Source: Mucilaginibacter sp. (GTDB lineage Bacteria; Bacteroidota; Bacteroidia; Sphingobacteriales; Sphingobacteriaceae). Taken from it: a stretch of DNA of 64,000 nt. Shown here piece after piece: positions 8,677 to 18,435 of this stretch. Under the pieces are notes generated by a model. The model had not been told where the DNA came from and did not search any database. It saw nothing but the letters and a program-made list of their open reading frames with translations. The stretch lies in contig JAUCSE010000041.1 of assembly GCA_030445275.1 (NCBI GenBank), forward strand, positions 1 to 64,000. The letters are read 5' to 3'. The translations under genes were made by a program, and so were the position numbers. Position 1 is the stretch's first letter. The number at the start of each line of letters is the position of its first letter.

Positions 8677-8684
8677 CAAAAATA
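8677..8684 (-). promoter_or_regulatory. Bacteroidota -7 promoter box for asnS
   Basis: TATTTTTG on the minus strand matches TAnnTTTG; the asnS ATG follows 23 bases later. No clear -33 TTTG at the usual spacing. Confidence 0.5.
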
Positions 8685-8724
8685 CAATTATTTATATAAC
8701 CAAGCAGTGCGGTACAAAGCTATT

Positions 8725-9204
8725 TTATTGCCACGTTGCTTTAAAAATGCCACTTTTAAAGCTAAGCGTATCTGCAACTGCATTTGTTGGCATACTGTAA
8801 AAACGTTTAAAGTATAAGGAGAATGTACCTTCAATAATTTTACTATCGGTATTTATGGGAGATGAAAAAACATTGGCTTTTGATTTATCTAAATTATATT
8901 GGCTGCCCAGGGCATCTTGCCCAATAGTGATGAAATAGGTTGCATCAATTAGGTTGTAACTATTTGATGCTGTTCTTTTAAGCGTAATATTCAAAGTTTC
9001 TTCACCAATATGTCCGCTTAATATTACGGTATCAGTAGCAGTTGGTGTTTTATATATTTGTGAAGGGGCATTCCATTTGGCATTGTTCTTTAATGCGGAA
9101 ATATAGTTGGGAACTTTAGGTAATACGCAGCAATAAACAGTCTTTTTGCATGCGCTATTTAGTAAGACAGGAAGCAGGAGTAAGGTAAAGTATAGTTTTT
9201 TCAT
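8725..9204 (-). CDS. Small lipoprotein of unknown function, 159 aa
   Basis: The N-terminus is a lipoprotein signal: a short basic start, a Leu-rich core and a lipobox ending LNSAC with Cys19 as the lipid-bearing residue. The mature part is mostly beta-strand-like, with NAKWNAP near 41-47, DTVILSGHIG, and the closing TLSFKSGIFKATW. This resembles the DUF6252-like Bacteroidota lipoproteins, in which a W-containing opening strand and a G-F-x-A-x-W ending recur; the assignment is tentative. It is monocistronic, facing away from the EamA transporter gene. Confidence 0.7.
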   Translation of the reverse strand: MKKLYFTLLLLPVLLNSACKKTVYCCVLPKVPNYISALKNNAKWNAPSQIYKTPTATDTVILSGHIGEETLNITLKRTASNSYNLIDATYFITIGQDALGSQYNLDKSKANVFSSPINTDSKIIEGTFSLYFKRFYSMPTNAVADTLSFKSGIFKATWQ

Positions 9205-9299
9205 GGTGATAGGTTTTTTTTAATATTACGTAAAAGAAAATGTTTTTGATACATACAATACAAATTACCAATTAAATATTTATTAAAAGCCCATTTGCT

Positions 9300-9307
9300 T
9301 AAGTTTG
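9300..9307 (+). promoter_or_regulatory. -7 promoter box for the EamA transporter
   Basis: TAAGTTTG matches TAnnTTTG and ends 21 bases before the chosen ATG at 9329. A good -33 element is not obvious. Confidence 0.4.
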
Positions 9308-9328
9308 CTGCTTATCCTCTTATTCCTC

Positions 9329-10186
9329 ATGAACCCTAAAGTAAGCCTGGTTATTGGCATTTTGTGTATATCGTTTTCGCCAATATTTGTAAAGCTTGCC
9401 GGTGTACCCCCTGTTACAGCCGCTTTTTACCGGGTATTTTTAGCCTGGCTGGTACTGGCATCCTATTGCCTGGCAAAGGTGAATCTTAAAATAAATCGTA
9501 CGGATTTGTTAACCGCTATGTTAGGCGGACTTATTTTTGCATCGGATATTACGGTGTGGAATATTTCGTTAGGACATATCAGCGCCACGGTATCAACGCT
9601 ACTGGCTAACCTGGCGCCTGTTTGGGTGGGACTGATCAGCTTTTTTGTATTTCGTAAAAGATCGGGACTATTATTTTGGATTGGTACGGGTGTTGCGATA
9701 GCCGGCATGATTGTTTTGGTAGGATATCAAAATATTATTCACCTGCAATTTAATATTGGTATTGTTCTGGCTCTTTTAGCCAGCTTGTTATACTCTATTT
9801 ACATTGTGATCACCAACAATATTTTACAGCGCATAAGTACCCTGTCGTTTATGTTTTATAATATGCTGGCGGCAAGTGTATTCCTGTTGCTGATCAGTAC
9901 CTGGCAAGGTAATAACATAATCGATTTCTCTTTAAATGCCTGGCTATGTTTTTTAGGTATGAGCCTGCTTTGCCAGTTAACCGGTTGGATAACGATCAAC
10001 TACTCGCTCAAGTTTTTGGAAGGAACCAAGGTATCTATAGCCTTGCTTGGGCAAACGGTTATTGCCGGTTTTATGGCGGTACTTTTATTGCACGAGGCTT
10101 TGCAGCTGAAAGAAATAATTGGGAGTGTAATTATACTTGCCGGAATTGCCATAACATTTTTAAAGCCATCACAATCAATTAAATAA
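9329..10186 (+). CDS. EamA/DMT-family transporter
   Basis: A 285-aa inner-membrane protein of the drug/metabolite transporter superfamily with about ten hydrophobic segments in two EamA repeats (about 5-135 and 145-280). Each repeat shows the usual pattern: SFSPIFVKLAGVPPVTAAFYR opens the first and the second ends in LLHEALQLKEIIGSVIILAGI, a very typical EamA ending. The substrate cannot be predicted. ATG 9329 is chosen over the upstream TTG at 9305, which lies inside the promoter box. It runs in the same direction as dnaG, 60 bases upstream of it. Confidence 0.88.
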   Translation: MNPKVSLVIGILCISFSPIFVKLAGVPPVTAAFYRVFLAWLVLASYCLAKVNLKINRTDLLTAMLGGLIFASDITVWNISLGHISATVSTLLANLAPVWVGLISFFVFRKRSGLLFWIGTGVAIAGMIVLVGYQNIIHLQFNIGIVLALLASLLYSIYIVITNNILQRISTLSFMFYNMLAASVFLLLISTWQGNNIIDFSLNAWLCFLGMSLLCQLTGWITINYSLKFLEGTKVSIALLGQTVIAGFMAVLLLHEALQLKEIIGSVIILAGIAITFLKPSQSIK

Positions 10187-10229
10187 AATTGTATATTAAC
10201 GATTGTTGTTATCAATTGATGATTTGCCC

Positions 10230-10237
10230 TACATTTG
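10230..10237 (+). promoter_or_regulatory. -7 promoter box for dnaG, very short leader
   Basis: TACATTTG matches TAnnTTTG; a TTGTT lies about 19 bases upstream (10205-10210) as a possible -33 element. The dnaG ATG is only nine bases after the box, implying an mRNA leader of a few bases. Confidence 0.55.
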
Positions 10238-10246
10238 CATTAGCAC

Positions 10247-12181
10247 ATGATCATTAAATCTACCATCGACCGTATAATGGAAGCCACCGATATTGTGGAG
10301 GTGATAGGGGAATTTGTGCAGTTAAAAAAACGTGGGGCCAACTATGTGGGCCTGTCGCCGTTTGCCAATGAGCGTACCCCATCGTTTACGGTATCACCTG
10401 CAAAAGGCATCTTTAAGGATTTTTCTACGGGTAAAGGTGGCTCGGCAGTTACCTTTTTAATGGAACTGGAAAAGTTTTCTTATCCCGAAGCATTAAAATG
10501 GCTGGCCAAAAAGTACGGCATCGAGGTAGAGGAAACCGTTGAGGCTCCCGAAAACCGCGAAGAAGATCAGCGCCGGGAAAGCCTCATGATTGTTACGGCT
10601 TTTGCCGCTAAGTTTTTTCATGAAAGTTTGTTGTATACAGACGAGGGTAAAAGCATTGGTCTGAGTTATTTTAAGGAACGTGGTTTCAGCACTGAAACCA
10701 TTAAAAAGTTCGAACTGGGTTACTCACCCGATCAATGGGAAGCCTTTACTGGCACCGCCATCAAAGAGGGCTACCAACAACAATTTTTAGAAGAAAGCGG
10801 CCTATCCGTTAAGCGCGATAATGGTACTTTATATGACCGTTACCGTGGTCGGGTAATGTTCCCGATACATAGTTTTACAGGCCGGGTGATTGCCTTTGGC
10901 GGGCGTACGCTTAAAAAGGATAAGAATGTACCCAAATATGTAAACTCGCCCGAGTCGGAGATCTACCATAAGTCAAATGTGCTTTATGGCCTGTATTTTG
11001 CCAAGAAAGCTATCCGCGAGGAAGATAATTGTTATTTGGTGGAGGGTTATGCCGATGTGCTGTCTGTTCACCAGGCGGGTATCGAAAATGTGGTGGCATC
11101 ATCAGGTACATCCCTAACATCTGAGCAGATCAGGCTGATCAGTCGGTTTACTCAAAATATCACCATTTTGTATGACGGCGATGCGGCAGGTATCAAAGCA
11201 TCCCTGCGCGGATTGGATATGATATTGGAAGCAGGGCTCAATGTAAAAGTTGTTTCGTTCCCTGACGGACACGATCCCGACTCTTATGTACGCCTGGTAG
11301 GTACCAACGCGTTCAAAAAGCACATTGAGGAAAGCAAAAAAGATTTTATCCTGTATAAAGCCAATCTGCTTTTAAAAGATGCCGGTAACGATCCGATAAA
11401 AAAAGCCGAGATCATTCGCGAGATCGTGGAGAGCATTGCCAAGATACCCGACTCTATCAAAGCATCGGTATTCATTAAAGAGTGCAGCTATCTATTACAG
11501 ATTGATGAGCGCTCCCTGCTATCTGAGTTGAATAAAATGCGCCAGGCCAAGGCCAAAAAGGATGGCCAGCAGCAGCAAAACCAAAATTCAAGATTTGGCC
11601 CCCCGCCTGACGAACCCAACTTTTTTGATGAGCCCGAGGTAAAGGAGGCTAAGGATGAAAGCAGCCAGGAAAAAGAAATTATCAGACTGTTATTATTATA
11701 CGGCAATAAAATGATTGATTGGGATGGCATTGCCAACACCTATATCGGTCCGTTCATGATAGCCGAATTGGGTGATGTTACCTTTGAACATGATACCTGT
11801 AAAATGTTTACAGAAATTTACCGGCAGGAAGTTGAAAATGGGGTACTGCCTGATGAAACGCATTTTATACATCATAAGGATAAAGGCATTGTTGACCTTA
11901 CGGTAACCATGCTGGCTACCAAATATACTTTGAGCGAAAACTGGTATGAAATGCACAAAATACTGGTAAATGATGAGCAAAGTAACATGAAAGCGACCAT
12001 TTTAGGTGCTATTTTTCACCTAAAAAAGCATAAAGTGGGCAAAATACTGGATAATTTACGCAATGAATTGCAGAAAGCTGATACTGAAGCCGACCAGGAA
12101 ATACTGCTTAATCAGTACATCCGCATGAAAAAGGTTGAAAAAACGATCTCCGATTTTCTGGGGTCGGTAATTATCAAATAA
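10247..12181 (+). CDS. dnaG: DNA primase DnaG with degenerate zinc-binding domain
   Basis: A 644-aa primase making RNA primers at the replication fork. N-terminal CHC2-type domain (1-95), catalytic TOPRIM core (about 260-345: VEGYADV with the catalytic Glu, then LYDGDAAG with the metal-binding Asps), and a C-terminal helicase-binding region after a Gln/Asn-rich linker (about 440-450). Odd: all four zinc ligands of E. coli DnaG (C40, H43, C61, C64) are replaced by Ser37, Ala40, Asp58 and Thr61 at identical spacing, although flanking residues (ERTPSF, GKGG) are kept. The stop codon overlaps the start of yraN by one base. Confidence 0.96.
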   Translation: MIIKSTIDRIMEATDIVEVIGEFVQLKKRGANYVGLSPFANERTPSFTVSPAKGIFKDFSTGKGGSAVTFLMELEKFSYPEALKWLAKKYGIEVEETVEAPENREEDQRRESLMIVTAFAAKFFHESLLYTDEGKSIGLSYFKERGFSTETIKKFELGYSPDQWEAFTGTAIKEGYQQQFLEESGLSVKRDNGTLYDRYRGRVMFPIHSFTGRVIAFGGRTLKKDKNVPKYVNSPESEIYHKSNVLYGLYFAKKAIREEDNCYLVEGYADVLSVHQAGIENVVASSGTSLTSEQIRLISRFTQNITILYDGDAAGIKASLRGLDMILEAGLNVKVVSFPDGHDPDSYVRLVGTNAFKKHIEESKKDFILYKANLLLKDAGNDPIKKAEIIREIVESIAKIPDSIKASVFIKECSYLLQIDERSLLSELNKMRQAKAKKDGQQQQNQNSRFGPPPDEPNFFDEPEVKEAKDESSQEKEIIRLLLLYGNKMIDWDGIANTYIGPFMIAELGDVTFEHDTCKMFTEIYRQEVENGVLPDETHFIHHKDKGIVDLTVTMLATKYTLSENWYEMHKILVNDEQSNMKATILGAIFHLKKHKVGKILDNLRNELQKADTEADQEILLNQYIRMKKVEKTISDFLGSVIIK

Positions 12182-12549
12182 TGGCCCAACATCTAGAACT
12201 GGGCCGCACCGGCGAAACCTTAGCCAAAAATCACCTGGAAAAAGCCGGTTACGAAATACTGGACGAGAACTGGACCCATGGCAAAGCCGAAATAGACCTT
12301 ATTGCATATAAAGACAAGGTTATTATATTTACCGAAGTTAAAACCCGTACAGGCAATGCTTTTGGCGAGCCTGAAGATTTTGTAGATGCCCCTAAACAAA
12401 AATTACTGGCCCAGGCGGCAGATGAATATATTTACCTCATGAACCACCAGGACGATGTGCGTTTTGATATTATTGCTATTTTGTTTGACAGGGATAAAAA
12501 TTATATACTAAACCATATTGAAGATGCGTTTTGGCCATCGGCTACTTAA
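12181..12549 (+). CDS. YraN-family (UPF0102) putative endonuclease
   Basis: A 122-aa protein of the YraN/UPF0102 family, with a restriction-endonuclease-like fold. The nuclease core is visible: E in GRTGE, then GKAEIDLIAYKD and FTEVKTRTG, giving the E-x-D...E-V-K metal-binding pattern. Molecular role in vivo is not established. It starts inside the dnaG stop codon (TAATG, one-base overlap), so translation is probably coupled, and it is followed after five bases by the glutaminyl cyclase gene, making a three-gene operon. Confidence 0.9.
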   Translation: MAQHLELGRTGETLAKNHLEKAGYEILDENWTHGKAEIDLIAYKDKVIIFTEVKTRTGNAFGEPEDFVDAPKQKLLAQAADEYIYLMNHQDDVRFDIIAILFDRDKNYILNHIEDAFWPSAT

Positions 12550-12554
12550 ATACT

Positions 12555-13625
12555 ATGAATAATAAAATTAAAGGTCTTTTTGCCGCTTGTGCTTTACTGG
12601 CATTTGGCTGCAGCTGTAATAATAAACCAAAAGATAGCGGCACTGATTATACCATCAGTCCAGAGGCCGGTACCTCCTACAAATCTGGCGATGAAGTAAA
12701 GGTTAAAGTGAGCTTGCCTGCCGATAGTAAGCCTGATTCTATCGTATATATGCTGGATGCCCTGAAATTGGGAGTGGCTAAAGACTCGGCCGATATCAGC
12801 ATCAAAACAGATACTATTCCGCTGGGTATAAAAGTGATTACCGCGAAAGTGTACGCCGGTGGTAAAGATCAGGAGGTAACTACCAACATTATTTTGCTGG
12901 CCGCCAGAGCACCTGAATTATTGACCTATAAGGTTGAAAAAGTATTTCCTCATGATACCAGTGCCTACACCGAAGGGCTACAATATGCAGATAGGGTTCT
13001 GTACGAAAGTACGGGTGATACCGGCCACTCCACAATTAGGAAAGTTGATCTGCAAACGGGTAAAATATTACAACAGACTAAGCTTGAAGATAAATATTTT
13101 GGTGAAGGCTTATCGGTAGTCGGTAATAAGGTTGTTCAGCTTACTTACAGGGAAAAGGTGGGTTTTGTGTATGATAAAAGTAACCTGAAGTTGCTAAGCA
13201 CTTTTGCCAACAACGTAGGTGTAGAAGGCTGGGGTATGTGCTTTGATGGAAAAAAATTATATATGGACGATAGTACCAACCGTATCTGGTTCCTGGATAA
13301 GGATACCTATCAGCAAAAAGGCTACATTGATGTTTATGACAATAAAGCCAAGGTAGATTCCGTAAACGAATTGGAATATATTGATGGTAAGCTGTATGCT
13401 AATGTTTACCAAAAAGATGATTTACTGGTAATTAACCCTAAAACTGGTGCTGTATTGCAAAAGATTGATCTGAGTAATTTATACCCGGAGGCAAGTAGAA
13501 ACCCCAATGCGGATGTACTCAATGGCATAGCCTATGATGCTGCTACCAAGCGTTTGTTTGTAACCGGCAAAAAGTGGCCGCATTTGTACCAGATAAAGAT
13601 TGTCCCCCTAACTCCCGTCAATTGA
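12555..13625 (+). CDS. Glutaminyl-peptide cyclotransferase lipoprotein
   Basis: A 356-aa exported protein of the plant/bacterial glutamine cyclotransferase family, a five-bladed propeller that turns N-terminal Gln into pyroglutamate. The signal ends in a lipobox (LAFGC). A beta-sandwich-like N-terminal region (about 30-115) precedes the propeller, whose motifs include HDTSAYTEGLQY, YESTGDTGHSTI, VEGWGMCFDG, YMDDSTNRIWFLD, VNELEYIDGKLYANVY and VLNGIAYD; the Glu of NELEY and the TEGL motif belong to the active-site surface. ATG 12555 is preferred to an upstream start at 12531 inside yraN. The last codons lie in a 16-bp palindrome (13614-13629). Confidence 0.88.
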   Translation: MNNKIKGLFAACALLAFGCSCNNKPKDSGTDYTISPEAGTSYKSGDEVKVKVSLPADSKPDSIVYMLDALKLGVAKDSADISIKTDTIPLGIKVITAKVYAGGKDQEVTTNIILLAARAPELLTYKVEKVFPHDTSAYTEGLQYADRVLYESTGDTGHSTIRKVDLQTGKILQQTKLEDKYFGEGLSVVGNKVVQLTYREKVGFVYDKSNLKLLSTFANNVGVEGWGMCFDGKKLYMDDSTNRIWFLDKDTYQQKGYIDVYDNKAKVDSVNELEYIDGKLYANVYQKDDLLVINPKTGAVLQKIDLSNLYPEASRNPNADVLNGIAYDAATKRLFVTGKKWPHLYQIKIVPLTPVN

Positions 13626-13629
13626 CGGG
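13614..13629. repeat. 16-bp palindrome spanning the cyclotransferase stop codon
   Basis: CCCGTCAATTGACGGG is a perfect palindrome; it encodes the final P-V-N and the TGA stop of the cyclotransferase. A related word (CGTCAACTGACGG) occurs at 21706-21718. Confidence 0.7.
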
Positions 13630-13667
13630 GGAATTGATAGTCCTGACAACAAAATAATTTAAAATAG

Positions 13668-13692
13668 AAAAGCCTGCAATTGCAGGCTTTTT
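13668..13692. terminator. Bidirectional terminator between cyclotransferase and pgi
   Basis: AGCCTGCAATTGCAGGCT (13671-13688) is a perfect palindrome flanked by AAAA on the left and TTTT on the right, so it can end transcription of both convergent genes. Confidence 0.85.
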
Positions 13693-13742
13693 CGGTTAAT
13701 GAATATGCGAATCAAAAGCTCCCCCTTTAGGGGCCAGGGGGC

Positions 13743-15419
<1,677 letters not shown>

Positions 15420-15566
15420 TTAATTGTTAGGTGAATATTAAATTCAAAACTAACAATTGTTAGTGTTATTTAAACACCATTTACATAGTGTTTGTTTTAC
15501 ACTTGAAAATTACGATAATTTTAAAAATATTTGACAATTGTTTTGATATTTCAAATGATTATTTGA

Positions 15567-15574
15567 TATATTTG
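15567..15574 (+). promoter_or_regulatory. -7 promoter box for the 15.6-kb gene
   Basis: TATATTTG matches TAnnTTTG, with TTTTG at 15541-15545 as a possible -33 element 21 bases upstream. A leader of roughly 60 bases would follow. Confidence 0.45.
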
Positions 15575-15640
15575 TCTTGTTGGTAATCAAATGCATGATT
15601 TATCATCAATTTGTAAATTTTAAGTAAAATAGAGGAAGTT

Positions 15641-16078
15641 ATGTTTGAGAAACTTTTTTTGCTTGTAAAAAATAACGCCGGGACGGCTGTTGTTAACAAC
15701 CCTTTAATTCCTGCAAAACACCACGATGCAGTGATGATAGAAGCCTCAAGTTCAATTATTGAGGTTTTAAAAGGCCAGATGGAAAATGGCAAGTTGAAAG
15801 AACTGGTAAAGTACTTTCAATCGTCGGGTATTTACAATCATTCATTAGTTTCGAGTATCGTTAACCGTTTTGCCAATCGTTTAAACACTTTTTATCATAT
15901 TGAGCCTACACAAGCACTGGCAACAGCAAACGCCCTGATACCCCCGGTTATGCAGGAGCTGGTAAAAGCATCAAAAAGCGAACAGATCAAGGAATTTGGT
16001 TTAACCAATATGCTAACCAAACTAAATGGTAACCGTGCCGACCTGAGTTTGCTGGTTAACAAACTAATGGTTGCTTAA
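15641..16078 (+). CDS. Conserved hypothetical protein, DUF937/YidB-like
   Basis: A 145-aa helical soluble protein without signal or membrane segments. The pattern (hydrophobic N-terminal helix, KNNAGTAVVNNPLIPAKHHDAVMIEASSSIIEVL, a SGIYNHSLVSSIVNRFANRL segment and an ANALIPPVMQELVKAS segment) resembles the DUF937/YidB family, where a glycine-rich middle and two amphipathic helices recur. This is a resemblance only; biochemical function is unknown. A promoter box precedes it and a terminator follows, so it is probably transcribed alone. A purine-rich AGAGGAAG lies eight bases before the ATG, which is unusual for this organism. Confidence 0.7.
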   Translation: MFEKLFLLVKNNAGTAVVNNPLIPAKHHDAVMIEASSSIIEVLKGQMENGKLKELVKYFQSSGIYNHSLVSSIVNRFANRLNTFYHIEPTQALATANALIPPVMQELVKASKSEQIKEFGLTNMLTKLNGNRADLSLLVNKLMVA

Positions 16079-16100
16079 AAATATATAGTCTACCTTGAAT

Positions 16101-16140
16101 AAGGCCTGCAGATTGATAAAACAATTTGGAGGCCTTTTTA
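16101..16140 (+). terminator. Terminator after the DUF937-like gene
   Basis: AAGGCCT (16101-16107) pairs with AGGCCTT (16130-16136), followed by T-rich sequence. The loop is long (22 bases). Confidence 0.6.
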
Positions 16141-16163
16141 TTTAAGCCGATTATCAAATTGTA

Positions 16164-16171
16164 TATATTTG
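16164..16171 (+). promoter_or_regulatory. -7 promoter box for prfB, possibly leaderless
   Basis: TATATTTG is followed by only CCAA before the prfB ATG. If transcription starts the usual few bases after the box, the mRNA begins at or next to the start codon. The hemW gene has the same TTTGCCAAATG arrangement. Confidence 0.5.
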
Positions 16172-16175
16172 CCAA

Positions 16176-17268
16176 ATGACTAAAGAACAGATTCAGGATT
16201 TAAGGGATAGAGCAGCTTCCCTGAGGAGGCATCTTTGACATCGACAAGAAGCTTGATCAATTACAAATAGAACAGGATATTACTGTTGGTCCGCATTTTT
16301 GGGATCATCCAAAAGAGGCTGAAAAAGTGCTTGCCTCCATCAAAACAAAAAAAGTATGGACTGATGAATATCAGAAAGTATTATCGGTAATTGAAGATAC
16401 CGGTGTATTGTTTGAATTTTACCAGGGAGGTGATGCTACCGAGGCCGAAATGCTGGAGCAATATAATGCAACCATCAAAGCAGTAGAAGAGCTGGAGTTT
16501 AAAAACATGCTCTCGGCCGAGGAAGACCAGTTTCATGCCGTGCTGCAAATTACTGCAGGCGCCGGTGGTACCGAAAGTTGCGACTGGGCGGGCATGCTGA
16601 TGCGTATGTACATTATGTGGGGCGAAAAAAATGGCTATAAAGTTACTGAGCAGGATTACCAGCCAGGCGACGTAGCCGGTGTTAAAACTGTAACCCTGCA
16701 GCTGGAGGGCGATTTTGCTTATGGTTATTTAAAGGGCGAGAACGGTGTTCACCGCCTGGTACGGGTATCACCTTTTGATGCCAATGCCAAGCGCCATACC
16801 TCGTTTGCATCGGTATATGTTTATCCATTGGTTGATGATACCATTGAGATTGATATAAACCCTGCGGATATTGAGTTTGAAACCTTCCGCTCAGGTGGGG
16901 CTGGTGGGCAAAACGTAAACAAGGTAGAAACTGCGGTGCGTTTATACCACAAACCATCTGGTATCATTATTAAAAACCAGGAATCGCGCTCGCAACTTCA
17001 AAATAAGGATAACGCTATCCGTTTACTGAAATCGCAATTGTATGAAATTGAGATGCGTAAACGATTGGAAATAACCAATACCATTGAGGGCAACAAAAAG
17101 AAAATAGAATGGGGATCGCAGATCCGTAACTATGTACTGCACCCGTATAAACTGGTAAAAGACCTGCGTACAGATCATGAAACATCAAACGCAGCCGCCG
17201 TGTTGGATGGTGAGCTTAATGAGTTTTTAAAAGCATACCTGATGGAATTTGGCGGCCCTAAAAACTAA
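16176..17268 (+). CDS. prfB: Peptide chain release factor 2 with programmed +1 frameshift
   Basis: RF2 terminates translation at UGA and UAA. The gene is split by the classical self-regulating frameshift: 16176-16235 encodes 20 residues ending RRHL, then an in-frame TGA (16236-16238) in the slippery context CTT-TGA-C, with a Shine-Dalgarno-like AGGAGG (16224-16229) three bases before CTT. A +1 shift, skipping T16236, continues at GAC 16237 through to 17268 (363 aa in total). The product has the peptide anticodon SPF ([12 protein letters not shown]) that marks RF2 and the catalytic GGQ ([12 protein letters not shown]). When RF2 is scarce, the ribosome pauses at the TGA and shifts frame, restoring RF2. 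Confidence 0.97.
16224..16239 (+). promoter_or_regulatory. prfB programmed +1 frameshift site
   Basis: AGGAGG-CAT-CTT-TGA-C: the stimulatory Shine-Dalgarno-like element, three-base spacer, slippery CTT codon, UGA stop and following C are all conserved relative to the E. coli site. Confidence 0.95.
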
Positions 17269-17288
17269 GTGAAAGGAAAATACATACC

Positions 17289-17400
17289 AGTCATCCCGTC
17301 CGCCGTTTGGCGGATCGGGATCCCACATGCCGGTTGCACAACCTGCAATTTTACTTTGCATATGGAATGCTGATCCACCAAACGGCGGACTGCATGACAT
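17289..17400. repeat. Dispersed palindromic repeat with CCGCC/GGCGG core
   Basis: GTCCGCCGTTTGGCGGATC (17299-17317) is itself a hairpin and recurs inverted near 17372-17390 as GATCCACCAAACGGCGGAC (one mismatch). Both lie between GTCAT and ATGAC ends. Related CCGCC/GGCGG text occurs at 6598-6616 and 59596-59656. Confidence 0.65.
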
Positions 17401-17415
17401 TCTCTATTAAGTTAA

Positions 17416-17455
17416 ACAAAAACGGTGCTTTCAGTTATGATAGCACCGTTTTTGT
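17416..17455 (+). terminator. Strong terminator after prfB
   Basis: ACAAAAACGGTGCT (17416-17429) pairs perfectly with AGCACCGTTTTTGT (17442-17455) around a 12-base loop; the right arm supplies the T run. Confidence 0.85.
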
Positions 17456-17508
17456 TTAAGGTTTAAAATATTGTAGTTTTGGTTTAACCAGTACTATACC
17501 TTAAAAAT

Positions 17509-18426
17509 ATGAAAATCATTTTATCAGTCTTTGTTTTGATTATCTCAGCAACTATCGCCAACAGCCAGGAAAAGCCCGTTCCTTTATATCCAAATGGGGT
17601 GCCTAATTCAAAAACCGCACTTGTCCCTTATGTAGAGCGAACAGATAGTAACTTTCATATCACCAAGGTGAGTCAACCCACAATTACACCGTATTTACCA
17701 GCTAAAGGGAAGGCCAATGGAACAGCGATAATAGTTTGTCCCGGTGGTGGATATGCTGTTCTGGCTTCGGCTCATGAAGGTACGGCCATTGCTCAGGAGT
17801 TTAATAAAATAGGGGTTACCGCCTTTGTGTTAAAATACCGTCTGCCCAGTGATGATATTATGCCGGATAAAGCTATCGGGCCACTGCAGGATGCACAAAC
17901 TGCTATACAAATGGTTCGTAAGCGCGCCGCAGAATGGGGTATCGATCCTAATAAAATAGGTATCATCGGTTTTTCGGCAGGAGGGCACCTGGCCTCAACT
18001 GTCGGGACACATTTTGATAAACCGGTGATTGAAAATAAAGAAAATATTAGCTTGCGTCCCGATTTTATGATGCTCATTTATCCGGTTATAACCTTTACTG
18101 ATCGGTTTGCTCATACGGGCTCAAGAAAAAACCTGATCGGTGTATCTCCATCAACAGTGCAGGTTGAGTTATATTCGAATGAATTACAGGTTAGGGCCAA
18201 TACTCCTCCCACCTTTTTGGTGCATGCCCAGGATGATAAAACTGTACCAGTACAAAACAGTATCATGTTTTATGATGCTTTGGTTAAATATAGAGTAAAA
18301 GGCGAACTGCACGTATTCCAGGAAGGTGGCCACGGCTTTGGCTTAAACAATCCCAAAAACAAAGACAAATGGTTTGATTGGGCCACCAATTGGCTGGATG
18401 AGAATGGGTTTTTGAAGGGGAAGTAA
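17509..18426 (+). CDS. Secreted alpha/beta-hydrolase (acetyl-esterase type)
   Basis: A 305-aa exported hydrolase of the BD-FAE/acetyl-xylan-esterase-like group. A signal peptide (about 1-19, ending IANSQ) is followed by the fold: oxyanion-hole motif CPGGGYAVLASAHEG (about 76-90), nucleophile elbow GFSAGGHLAS (Ser about 157), acid loop HAQDDKTVPVQNS (Asp) and the catalytic His in EGGHGFGLN. All triad residues are present, so it is likely active on ester substrates, perhaps acetylated sugars; the substrate is not determined by sequence. The EF-Tu-domain gene follows nine bases later. Confidence 0.87.
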   Translation: MKIILSVFVLIISATIANSQEKPVPLYPNGVPNSKTALVPYVERTDSNFHITKVSQPTITPYLPAKGKANGTAIIVCPGGGYAVLASAHEGTAIAQEFNKIGVTAFVLKYRLPSDDIMPDKAIGPLQDAQTAIQMVRKRAAEWGIDPNKIGIIGFSAGGHLASTVGTHFDKPVIENKENISLRPDFMMLIYPVITFTDRFAHTGSRKNLIGVSPSTVQVELYSNELQVRANTPPTFLVHAQDDKTVPVQNSIMFYDALVKYRVKGELHVFQEGGHGFGLNNPKNKDKWFDWATNWLDENGFLKGK

Positions 18427-18435
18427 CTGTATTTA

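Noticed and set aside
16327..17268. prfB annotated as a shorter protein starting at 16327
   Set aside because: The canonical frameshift site and the 20-residue first frame upstream show that the real gene starts at 16176.
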